A stretch of 5,063 nucleotides of DNA, taken from the NCBI GenBank assembly GCA_902463235.1, contig CABQER010000071.1, positions 1 to 5,063 of the forward strand. The letters run 5' to 3'. A program made the position numbers and the translations under genes. This DNA is from an uncultured Faecalibacterium sp. Its GTDB lineage: Bacteria > Bacillota > Clostridia > Oscillospirales > Ruminococcaceae. The notes under the pieces are model-generated. The model searched no databases. It saw nothing but the letters and a program-made list of their open reading frames with translations, and had not been told where the DNA came from. The stretch's first letter is position 1. Each line of letters opens with the position of its first letter. Positions 1-5,063 of this stretch are shown here, in pieces.

Positions 1-431
1 GGGCGCTCGGTGCCCAGCACAAAGGGCCGGCGCATGGCGCGCACCACGCTGTCCACAAAGGCATCCTGCCCGAGAACGGTCTTTTTCACCTCGGCGGCAA
101 GGCCCTCAAAGCTGCCAAGGTGCTCTGCGGTCACATCGGCAGTGCCCTTGGCAAGCAGGCCGTCCGCTTCCATATCCCGCAGCATCTGGCGGCTGTCCTC
201 CAGAGCAGACTGCACCGCAGTGTCCTGCGTTTTCAGCTGGGCGTTCTGTTTTTTGAGCAGGGCATCCAGCTGCTTCTGGTTTTCCAGCAGAGCAGCGTTC
301 AGGTCCGGCACGGCTGAGGTCCCGGATTTCTGTGGCTTTGCCTCCGGCTGGGCGGTGCCGCCAAAGCGCGGCCTGCCCCCTGCACCGAACACACCGTTCA
401 TAAGGTTTTCCCAATCGTCGGTATATGCCAT
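1..431 (-). CDS. AAA+ ATPase, ClpA/ClpB-like, N-terminal part only (cut by window edge)
   Basis: The frame is open from the ATG at 431-429 to base 1 (143 full codons, no stop), so only the N-terminus is present. Residues 1-40 are Gly/Pro-rich and probably disordered, starting MAYTDDWENLMNGVFGAG. Residues about 42-90 are rich in Leu, Gln, Lys and Glu and look like an alpha-helical coiled coil. Residues 118-137 (TVLGQD, then VVRAMRR) match the segment that opens the AAA+ module of Clp/Hsp100 ATPases, where a V(I/L)GQ(D/E) motif precedes the Walker A loop; Walker A would lie just beyond the edge. The double Clp-N repeat of ClpA/B/C is absent, so this is not an ordinary ClpB or ClpC. The start is supported by GGAGGG seven bases upstream (444-439); Met11 at 401 is an in-frame alternative. 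The gene diverges from pulA. An AAA+ ATPase is likely; the subfamily and substrate are unknown. Confidence 0.72.
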   Translation of the reverse strand, partial: MAYTDDWENLMNGVFGAGGRPRFGGTAQPEAKPQKSGTSAVPDLNAALLENQKQLDALLKKQNAQLKTQDTAVQSALEDSRQMLRDMEADGLLAKGTADVTAEHLGSFEGLAAEVKKTVLGQDAFVDSVVRAMRRPFVLGTER

Positions 432-438
432 GGCTTTG

Positions 439-444
439 CCCTCC
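439..444 (-). promoter_or_regulatory. Ribosome binding site of the AAA+ gene
   Basis: On the minus strand GGAGGG lies seven bases before the ATG at 431. This near-consensus site is the main reason for choosing the first Met rather than Met11 as the start. Confidence 0.75.
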
Positions 445-463
445 GTCTGCATCGTTTTCTTTC

Positions 464-492
464 AGTATAGTGTACCGGGGCAGGTTTTGCAA
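464..492 (-). promoter_or_regulatory. Sigma-A promoter for the AAA+ ATPase gene
   Basis: Read on the minus strand, TTGCAA (492-487) is followed after exactly 17 bases by TATACT (469-464). This gives 4/6 and 5/6 matches to the sigma-70/sigma-A hexamers. Transcription would start near 457, leaving a leader of about 25 bases that carries the GGAGGG site. It stands back to back with the pulA promoter, and the two -35 boxes are separated by only 7 bases. Confidence 0.55.
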
Positions 493-507
493 TTCCCTCT
501 TGCAAAA
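485..507. promoter_or_regulatory. Perfect inverted repeat over both divergent -35 boxes, possible operator
   Basis: TTTTGCAA (485-492) and TTGCAAAA (500-507) are exact reverse complements separated by 7 bases. Each arm contains one of the facing -35 boxes, so a dimeric regulator bound here would control both the AAA+ gene and pulA. As an RNA hairpin it would be weak (8 bp, AT-rich, no T-run after it), so a DNA site is more plausible than a terminator. It may also simply be two similar -35 boxes with flanking T and A tracts. No regulator gene is visible in the window. Confidence 0.45.
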
Positions 508-528
508 AAGACCGCCGTTGTTTACACT
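500..528 (+). promoter_or_regulatory. Sigma-A promoter for pulA
   Basis: TTGCAA (500-505) is followed after 17 bases by TACACT (523-528), each matching 4/6 of the consensus. The start of transcription would be near 535, giving a leader of about 34 bases. It is the mirror image of the promoter of the divergent AAA+ gene. Confidence 0.45.
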
Positions 529-552
529 TATATCTGATAGGAAATCTGCAAG

Positions 553-557
553 AAGGA
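553..557 (+). promoter_or_regulatory. Ribosome binding site of pulA, decides the start
   Basis: AAGGA (within AGAAGGA, 551-557) lies 11 bases before the ATG at 569. The spacing is somewhat long. The open frame continues upstream to an ATG at 425, but that codon lies within the divergent gene's start region, upstream of the predicted promoter, and has no such site, so 569 is the better start. Confidence 0.6.
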
Positions 558-568
558 ATGAAGAAACT

Positions 569-2524
569 ATGACCGTCAAAACGCCCGCCGAACTGAAAAC
601 GCTGTACGAGAGCATCTCCTTTGACCTTCAAACCACCTACACCGGCCCGCTGGGGCAGGAATATGCTGTTTCCGGCACCCATCTGCGCCTGTGGGCACCC
701 ACGGCGCAGAGGGTGGAGGTCAGCCTTTACCGCAAAGGCAGCGGCGGTGAGCCCATAGGCACTCTGCCGCTGGAGCGGGGGCAGCAGGGGGTGTGGAGCA
801 TCTATCTGCCCGGCGACCAGCACGGACGATACTATACCTATACGGTCACAGTGGATGGCATTTCGCGCCAGACCGGCGACCCCTATGCCCGGGCGGCAGG
901 CGTGAACGGCACCCGCAGCATGATCGTAGATCTTGCCCGCATCGCCCCCTCCGGGTGGGAGCATGATGTGCGTCCGGTCATCCCGCCGGAGCAGCGCGCG
1001 GTGTGGGAGGTGAGCGTGCGCGACTTCTCGCAGGACGCTGCCAGCGGCGTGCGCCCGGCATGGCGGGGCAAGTTCATGGCCTTTACCCAGCAGGGCACCA
1101 CCCTGCACGGGGACGGCATCCACCCCACCTGCCTGAATTATTTAAAGCGGCTTTGCGTGAAGTATGTGCAGCTGATGCCCATTTTCGACTTTGGCAGCGT
1201 GGACGAGGCAAAGCCGCTGCTGCGGCAGTACAACTGGGGCTATGACCCCACCAACTACAATGTGCCCGAAGGCAGCTATTCCACCGACCCCACCCGCGGC
1301 GAGGTGCGCATCCGGGAGTGCAGGGAAATGATCGCAGCCCTGCACGCGGCGGGCATCGGTGTGGTGATGGATGTGGTGTATAACCACATGTACCGCAATG
1401 AGAACCCGCTGAACGACACCGTGCCCTGCTACTTTTTCCGCCAGAACGAGGACGGCAGCTTTTCCAACGGCAGCGGCTGCGGCAACGAATTTGCCAGCGA
1501 GCGGCCCATGGCCCGGCGGTATATGATCGATTCCATCCTCTACTGGGCGCAGGAATACCACATCGACGGCTTCCGGTTCGACCTGATGGGTCTGTACGAC
1601 GTGGAGACCATCAACGCGGTGCGCGCCGCGCTGGATACGCTGCCCGGCGGGCGGGATATCCTGATGTACGGCGAGCCGTGGCAGGGCGGCGGCAGCCAGC
1701 TGCACCGGTACGAGGCCAACAAGGCGAATCTTGCCATGCTGAACGATCGCATCGGCATCTTCTGCGACGACACCCGCGACACCATCAAGGGCGGCTGCTT
1801 CAACGCCCGGGAGCCGGGCTATGTGGAGGGCAGGCCCGGCAGCTTCTGGGATATCGGCGGTGCGGTGGCGGCATGGTGCCGCAGCGACCGTCTGCCGCCC
1901 CACGCGCCCAGCCAGATCGTGAGCTATGTTTCCGCCCACGACAACTTCACCCTGTGGGACAAGCTGCTTTTGGTCCGGTACGAAAAGCCGGAGTTCACGG
2001 CAGCAGACGGCACAGCCCTTGCCCAGAACCGGCTGGCGGCGGGCATTTACCTGACCAGCTTCGGCCTGCCTTTCCTGCAGGCGGGCGAGGAGTTTGCCCG
2101 CACCAAAAAAGGGAAGGGCAACAGCTACCGCTCTTCGCCTGCGCTGAACCGGCTGGACTGGGAGCGGGCCGAAAAATACCATGCACTGGTGGACTACTAC
2201 CGCGGCCTGCTGGCTCTGCGGGCAAGGTTTCCGCGGCTTTCCAGCACCGACCCCCACGCGCCGGATGCCCTGCACTTTTTCTCGCTGGAGCAGCCGCTGG
2301 TGGGCTGGCTCCTTCCGGCACAGTGGGGCGATGGTGCGGCATGGCAGGCGCTGTGTGTGTTCTACAACCCCACCGATGCCAGCGGGACCGTGCCGCTGCC
2401 GGTTGGGCGCTGGCAGATGCTGAGTGACGGCATTTCTTCCAGCCTGTGGCGCGGCCCGGCAAGGGTGTGCGAGCACGAGGCTGTGCTGATGCCTTACAGC
2501 GCTACTATCTTTGGACAGATATAA
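569..2524 (+). CDS. pulA: Type I pullulanase (GH13 alpha-1,6-glucan debranching enzyme), cytoplasmic
   Basis: This 651-residue protein hydrolyses alpha-1,6 branches in pullulan, limit dextrins or glycogen. Residues about 30-140 form a CBM48-like beta-sandwich (contains LRLWAPTAQRVEVSLY). The GH13 (beta/alpha)8 barrel follows to about residue 560, then a beta-rich C-terminal domain. The type I pullulanase signature YNWGYDP is at residues 221-227. GH13 conserved regions are complete: DVVYNH (268-273), FRFDLMG with nucleophile D338, YGEPW with acid/base E369, and SAHDN with the transition-state Asp D458. LQAGEEF near the barrel end is also typical. There is no signal peptide, so it should act in the cytoplasm on stored glycogen or imported maltodextrin. 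It is shorter than Bacillus AmyX/PulA (about 700 residues), mainly at the N-terminus. It is transcribed away from the AAA+ gene and convergent with htrA; its TAA stop lies in the A-tract of the terminator. Glycogen debranching enzyme GlgX and isoamylase are the alternatives, but YNWGYDP favours pullulanase. Confidence 0.93.
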   Translation: MTVKTPAELKTLYESISFDLQTTYTGPLGQEYAVSGTHLRLWAPTAQRVEVSLYRKGSGGEPIGTLPLERGQQGVWSIYLPGDQHGRYYTYTVTVDGISRQTGDPYARAAGVNGTRSMIVDLARIAPSGWEHDVRPVIPPEQRAVWEVSVRDFSQDAASGVRPAWRGKFMAFTQQGTTLHGDGIHPTCLNYLKRLCVKYVQLMPIFDFGSVDEAKPLLRQYNWGYDPTNYNVPEGSYSTDPTRGEVRIRECREMIAALHAAGIGVVMDVVYNHMYRNENPLNDTVPCYFFRQNEDGSFSNGSGCGNEFASERPMARRYMIDSILYWAQEYHIDGFRFDLMGLYDVETINAVRAALDTLPGGRDILMYGEPWQGGGSQLHRYEANKANLAMLNDRIGIFCDDTRDTIKGGCFNAREPGYVEGRPGSFWDIGGAVAAWCRSDRLPPHAPSQIVSYVSAHDNFTLWDKLLLVRYEKPEFTAADGTALAQNRLAAGIYLTSFGLPFLQAGEEFARTKKGKGNSYRSSPALNRLDWERAEKYHALVDYYRGLLALRARFPRLSSTDPHAPDALHFFSLEQPLVGWLLPAQWGDGAAWQALCVFYNPTDASGTVPLPVGRWQMLSDGISSSLWRGPARVCEHEAVLMPYSATIFGQI

Positions 2525-2567
2525 AAAAAACAGGAGCGGATGGAAAACTCTCATCCGCTCCTGTTTT
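2523..2567. terminator. Bidirectional rho-independent terminator between pulA and htrA
   Basis: A perfect 16-bp stem (2527-2542 with 2552-2567) closes a 9-base loop. Its GC-rich core is CAGGAGCGGATG paired with CATCCGCTCCTG. On the minus strand it is followed by eight T (2530-2523), a strong terminator for htrA, which ends at 2577. On the plus strand TTTT and then a T-rich stretch (to 2577) follow, ending pulA. The pulA stop codon (2522-2524) overlaps the A-tract. Confidence 0.92.
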
Positions 2568-2576
2568 CTATTTTGT

Positions 2577-3968
2577 TCAGCTGTTGGAAGCCGTCTTTTC
2601 GCCCAGCGTCACATTGACCGTCTGCATCTGGCCTTCACGTGCGATGGTGATGGAGAGGGTGTCGCCTGCGGCATGCTTCTGCATCAGGGTGCCAAGGTCG
2701 TCTTTAGAGGCGATTTCGGTGCCGTCCACGCTCACGATGCGGTCACCGGCCTGCAGGCCTGCCTTTTCGGCAGGGCCGCCCTTGACCACCTCCACAACGT
2801 AGACGCCGTAGGCGTTCACGCCCAGCTGGGCTGCGGTCTGTGCATCCTCAACGGCCAGATAGGTGATGCCCAGATAAGGCCGTCCGGTCACATAGCCGTT
2901 CTCCAGCAGCTCCTGCGCCACCTTGATGGCGTCGTTGATGGGGATGGCAAAGCCCAGACCCTCGGCATCGCTGGAAGAGGATTTTGCATTCACAATGCCG
3001 ACCAGCTCACCGTTCATATTGAACAGGCCGCCGCCGGAGTTGCCGGGGCTGACCGAAGCATCCATCTGGATCAGGGACATGGTGTTCACAGAGCTGCTGC
3101 CCTGAATGGTGACGCTGCGGTTCAAAGCGCTGATCATGCCGCCGGTGACGGTGCCGCCCAGCTCACCCAGCGGGTTGCCCACAGCCATCACGCTCTGGCC
3201 CACCTTCAGGCTGTCGCTGTTGCCCACGGTGGCGGGGGTCAGACCGTCAGCATCGATCTTGATGACCGCGATATCGCTGGTGGTATCTTCGCCCACGAGG
3301 GTGGCGGTGTAGTCCTTGTCACCAATGGTAACGGTGATGGTGGAAGCGCCGTCCACCACATGTGCACAGGTGAGGATGTAGCCGTCCGAGCTGATGATTA
3401 CGCCGCTGCCGGCGCCGCTCTCCACCTGATTCTGGCCGTACCACGACCACTGAGAGTAGACCACCTGCTCCGTAGTGATGACCACCACGCTGGGGCTGAC
3501 CAGATCAGCCACCTGTTCAGTGGTCAGGCTGCTGCCGCTGCTGGATGCTGCGGTGATGGAACTATCCGAACCGGATGCACTGTCGGCCGTAGAGGAAGGT
3601 GCCACCTGCTGAATGACCACCTTGCCGCTGCCGCCAAACTTTGCCCCCACAAAGCCGCCCGCAAAGCCCATGGCTGCGGCCAGCACCAGCGCCACGGCGC
3701 TGCGTGCAACGCGCTTGCCGTTGAACTTTTTCTTCTTTTTAGGGGGCTGCGCGTCCTGCGGCTGTACCGGATGTACCGGCGGCGTTGCACCGCCTGCGCC
3801 GTTGTCTGTCTGCGGGGCGGTGTAAGCGGTCTCCGGTTCCGGCTGCGGGTCGTTGTACTGGTTGGCGGTGTTCATGCCGCTGCTGCCCACATTGGGATAA
3901 CCGGTATCTCCGCTTTCGTTTTTATCCTGAGAGGAATAATCATATTCCCATTTGTTCTCATTGTCCAT
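2577..3968 (-). CDS. htrA: HtrA/DegP-type membrane-anchored serine protease with one PDZ domain
   Basis: The protein has 463 residues. Residues 1-75 are acidic, Asn/Gln/Pro-rich and probably disordered in the cytoplasm; a run of five Lys (77-81) precedes one membrane segment (about 87-109), giving an N-in, protease-out topology. A Ser-rich linker (125-150) leads to the trypsin-like domain (about 152-345) with the complete triad: H203 in TCAHVV, D232 in SDIAVI, and S311 in GNSGGGL. A PDZ domain covers about 364-456 (YLGI, then GGPAEKAGLQAGDRI). By family it degrades or refolds misfolded proteins at the outer face of the membrane, as HtrA/HtrB do in Firmicutes. The ATG at 3968 is preceded by AAGGAAG seven bases upstream. 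The gene is monocistronic: a strong terminator lies directly after its TGA. The octamers upstream suggest envelope-stress control. The match is strong; which of several possible HtrA paralogues it is cannot be told. Confidence 0.95.
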   Translation of the reverse strand: MDNENKWEYDYSSQDKNESGDTGYPNVGSSGMNTANQYNDPQPEPETAYTAPQTDNGAGGATPPVHPVQPQDAQPPKKKKKFNGKRVARSAVALVLAAAMGFAGGFVGAKFGGSGKVVIQQVAPSSTADSASGSDSSITAASSSGSSLTTEQVADLVSPSVVVITTEQVVYSQWSWYGQNQVESGAGSGVIISSDGYILTCAHVVDGASTITVTIGDKDYTATLVGEDTTSDIAVIKIDADGLTPATVGNSDSLKVGQSVMAVGNPLGELGGTVTGGMISALNRSVTIQGSSSVNTMSLIQMDASVSPGNSGGGLFNMNGELVGIVNAKSSSSDAEGLGFAIPINDAIKVAQELLENGYVTGRPYLGITYLAVEDAQTAAQLGVNAYGVYVVEVVKGGPAEKAGLQAGDRIVSVDGTEIASKDDLGTLMQKHAAGDTLSITIAREGQMQTVNVTLGEKTASNS

Positions 3969-3975
3969 GCTGATA

Positions 3976-3982
3976 CTTCCTT
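3976..3982 (-). promoter_or_regulatory. Ribosome binding site of htrA
   Basis: On the minus strand AAGGAAG lies seven bases before the ATG at 3968, inside the purine-rich run GGAAAGGAAG. It fixes the start of the protease. Confidence 0.7.
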
Positions 3983-4030
3983 TCCGTAAGGGATACGTCC
4001 ACAGGAGCCCTGTTCCTTTGAACTGCTCCT

Positions 4031-4057
4031 ATTGTAACCGTCAATTGTGAAAATCAA
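4031..4057 (-). promoter_or_regulatory. Probable htrA promoter
   Basis: On the minus strand TACAAT (4036-4031) is a 5/6 match to a -10 box. The best -35 candidate is TTGATT (4057-4052) with a short 15-base spacer, so the basal promoter looks weak. Another reading takes TTGACG (4044-4039) as the -35 box, directly downstream of the TTTTCACA octamer, but then no good -10 is present. Either way, dependence on an activator is plausible. The leader would be roughly 50 bases long. Confidence 0.4.
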
Positions 4058-4086
4058 TCGCGCGCGCCGTGAAGAAACTGTGAAAT
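4046..4086 (-). promoter_or_regulatory. Three phased TTTTCACA-like octamers upstream of htrA
   Basis: Read toward htrA, the octamers are ATTTCACA (4086-4079, 7/8), TCTTCACG (4075-4068, 6/8) and TTTTCACA (4053-4046, exact). Their starts are 11 and 22 bases apart, so all face the same side of the helix. TTTTCACA/TTTTCATA octamers are, from memory, the repeats described upstream of B. subtilis htrA and htrB and linked to the CssRS two-component system. A response-regulator site is therefore inferred here, not proven. Confidence 0.45.
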
Positions 4087-4105
4087 AAAGACGCACTTTC
4101 CGCCC

Positions 4106-4134
4106 TTGACAGCGGCCTTTGCGCTTGCTATTGT
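4106..4134 (+). promoter_or_regulatory. Sigma-A promoter for the GNAT-methyltransferase gene
   Basis: A perfect -35 box TTGACA (4106-4111) is followed after 17 bases by TATTGT (4129-4134, 4/6), with TGC directly before it as an extended -10. Transcription would begin near 4141, leaving a leader of about 22 bases. This is the strongest promoter in the window and suggests constitutive expression. Confidence 0.72.
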
Positions 4135-4162
4135 AAAAGCGTAAATTCAGGAGGAACACACC

Positions 4163-5029
4163 ATGGAACTGCACCGCACAGACGAGGGCTTTGCCCTCTA
4201 TAAGGAAAAAACACAGATCGGCTTCTGCGCGCTCACGCCCGCCGCAAAGGGGGCTGCCATCACCGCGTTTGGCATCGAACCGCAGTGGCGGCGCAAAGGC
4301 TACGGCTCCTATCTATTAAAAGAAACTTTGCGCGCCTACGCCGGATACGACCGCGAAAAGGCTACCGTATTTACCGCCCCGCTGCCCGCCGATGCCGCAG
4401 AGCTTGCGTTCTGGGCAAAGTTCGGCTTTGCGGCAGAAGGCAGGCAGTTGGTGCGCCGCCGCACGCCGGACCTGACCGCCGTCAAGTTCGTGCAGGACTT
4501 TCTGGCCGCGCGGCTGGCACAGCCGCGCCTTTGCATCGATGCTACCTGCGGCAATGGCGGCGACACGGCCTTCCTGTGCGGCATCACCGAGCCGGAAGGA
4601 AAGGTAGTCGGCTTTGACGTGCAGGAAGCTGCCATTGCATCCACCCGGAAGCATCTGGAGCAGCTGGGCGTGCCTGCCGCCCGTTATGAGCTGCACTGCC
4701 AAAGCCACGCAGACCTTTTACAGGTTGTGCAGCCCGGCACGGCAGATGCGGTGATGTTCAACTTTGGCTGGCTGCCCGGGGCCGACCACGCAGTGTTCTC
4801 CACCGCGCAGAGCAGCATCCCCGCCCTGCAGGCGGCTTTGGAAGCCGTACGCCCCGGCGGCGTGGTGAGCGCCATCCTCTACAGCGGGCAGGTCATCGGC
4901 ACGGATGAAAAGCAGACGGTGCTGGAATATCTCCGGGCACTTCCGCTCAAAAGTTTTACCGTTCTGGTGTGTGATTTTGCCAACTGGGCCGAAACCGCCC
5001 CTCTGCCCTGCATCATCCTGAAAAAATAA
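4163..5029 (+). CDS. mnmM: GNAT acetyltransferase fused to YtqB/MnmM-type SAM-dependent tRNA methyltransferase
   Basis: This 288-residue protein has two enzyme domains. Residues 1-95 are a compact GNAT fold: the acetyl-CoA loop is RRKGYG (43-48) after an AFGIEP strand, and FWAKFGF (83-89) is the usual GNAT C-terminal signature. Residues about 105-288 are a class I methyltransferase of the YtqB family (once called rRNA methylase): CIDATCGNGGDT (124-135) is the SAM loop, D152 in GFDVQ the likely ribose-binding acid, and FNFGWLPGADH (199-209) the family's hallmark. B. subtilis YtqB/MnmM methylates nm5s2U34 of tRNA to mnm5s2U34, so that is the inferred reaction. YtqB is usually a stand-alone protein of about 190 residues; no internal Met or ribosome site separates the halves here. 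AGGAGGA (4149-4155) lies seven bases before the ATG. Both domain calls are firm; the substrate of the GNAT half is unknown, and the gene symbol applies only to the C-terminal half. Confidence 0.88.
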   Translation: MELHRTDEGFALYKEKTQIGFCALTPAAKGAAITAFGIEPQWRRKGYGSYLLKETLRAYAGYDREKATVFTAPLPADAAELAFWAKFGFAAEGRQLVRRRTPDLTAVKFVQDFLAARLAQPRLCIDATCGNGGDTAFLCGITEPEGKVVGFDVQEAAIASTRKHLEQLGVPAARYELHCQSHADLLQVVQPGTADAVMFNFGWLPGADHAVFSTAQSSIPALQAALEAVRPGGVVSAILYSGQVIGTDEKQTVLEYLRALPLKSFTVLVCDFANWAETAPLPCIILKK

Positions 5030-5059
5030 CGAAAACACTTGCATTATGGAGCGTTTTCG
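5030..5059 (+). terminator. Hairpin after the GNAT-methyltransferase gene, possible terminator
   Basis: CGAAAAC (5030-5036) pairs with GTTTTCG (5053-5059), directly after the TAA stop; two or three further pairs are possible inside after one mismatch. No T-run follows before the window ends at 5063, so it is only a weak terminator candidate and could instead belong to the next gene's leader. Confidence 0.3.
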
Positions 5060-5063
5060 GATA

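Noticed and set aside
425..568. 48-codon N-terminal extension of pulA from the ATG at 425
   Set aside because: It begins inside the start region of the divergent AAA+ gene, upstream of the predicted pulA promoter, lacks a ribosome site, and encodes a sequence unlike pullulanases. The ATG at 569 has a Shine-Dalgarno and starts just before a pullulanase-like N-terminus.
398..1123. Minus-strand frame of 241 codons across the divergent promoter region
   Set aside because: It overlaps both the pulA start and the divergent promoters and shows no family resemblance; it is an antisense shadow.
1142..2554. 470-codon open frame on the minus strand opposite pulA
   Set aside because: The translation is low-complexity, rich in Ala, Val, His, Gln and Arg, and has no recognisable domain. 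Long antisense frames are expected in GC-rich genes, and pulA is certain on the other strand.
2511..3989. 492-codon open frame on the plus strand opposite htrA
   Set aside because: It is a His/Ala/Gly-rich shadow of the htrA frame, runs through the terminator hairpin, and has no domain; htrA with its complete triad is the real gene.
3972..4000. Imperfect direct repeat GATACTTCC / GATACGTCC before htrA
   Set aside because: Only 9 bases with one mismatch, and one copy contains the ribosome binding site, so it is adequately explained by chance and the purine-rich leader.
4059..4067. Alternating GC tract GCGCGCGC between the divergent promoters
   Set aside because: Too short to claim Z-DNA or a regulatory role; expected now and then in GC-rich sequence.
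5039..5063. Possible promoter for a next gene at the right edge
   Set aside because: TTGCAT is a poor -35 match (3/6), and no -10 or following gene can be seen before the window ends.

Overview
This is a GC-rich chromosomal window with tightly packed housekeeping-type genes, strong AGGAGG-like ribosome binding sites and sigma-A type promoters. Together with the gene content (cytoplasmic type I pullulanase, HtrA with a long acidic cytoplasmic N-terminus, YtqB-type methyltransferase) this suggests a gut Clostridia of the Oscillospiraceae/Ruminococcaceae, most like Faecalibacterium or a relative. The genus is an inference from memory of how such proteins look, not from a search.

Layout: (1) 1-431, minus strand, the first 143 codons of an AAA+ ATPase of the ClpA/ClpB type that runs off the left edge. 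(2) 432-568, a short divergent control region in which two promoters stand back to back and mirror each other about base 496, their -35 boxes lying in a perfect inverted repeat. (3) 569-2524, plus strand, a complete type I pullulanase (pulA, GH13) with all catalytic residues. (4) 2523-2567, a bidirectional hairpin terminator between convergent genes. (5) 2577-3968, minus strand, a complete membrane-anchored HtrA/DegP-type serine protease with one PDZ domain. (6) 3969-4162, a second divergent control region: a good sigma-A promoter for the right-hand gene and, upstream of htrA, three TTTTCACA-like octamers spaced in multiples of 11 bp, recalling the sites linked to CssRS control of htrA in Bacillus. 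(7) 4163-5029, plus strand, a fusion of a small GNAT acetyltransferase with a YtqB/MnmM-type methyltransferase. (8) 5030-5063, a short hairpin and the window edge.

The genes do not form one operon; each appears to have its own promoter. By family, the pullulanase debranches intracellular glycogen or imported maltodextrin, HtrA handles misfolded proteins outside the membrane, and the fusion protein probably modifies the wobble uridine of tRNA, with an unknown task for its acetyltransferase half. No mobile elements, tRNA/rRNA genes or CRISPR arrays are visible. The points most worth a second look are the GNAT-MnmM fusion, the mirror-symmetric divergent promoter, and the phased octamers before htrA.
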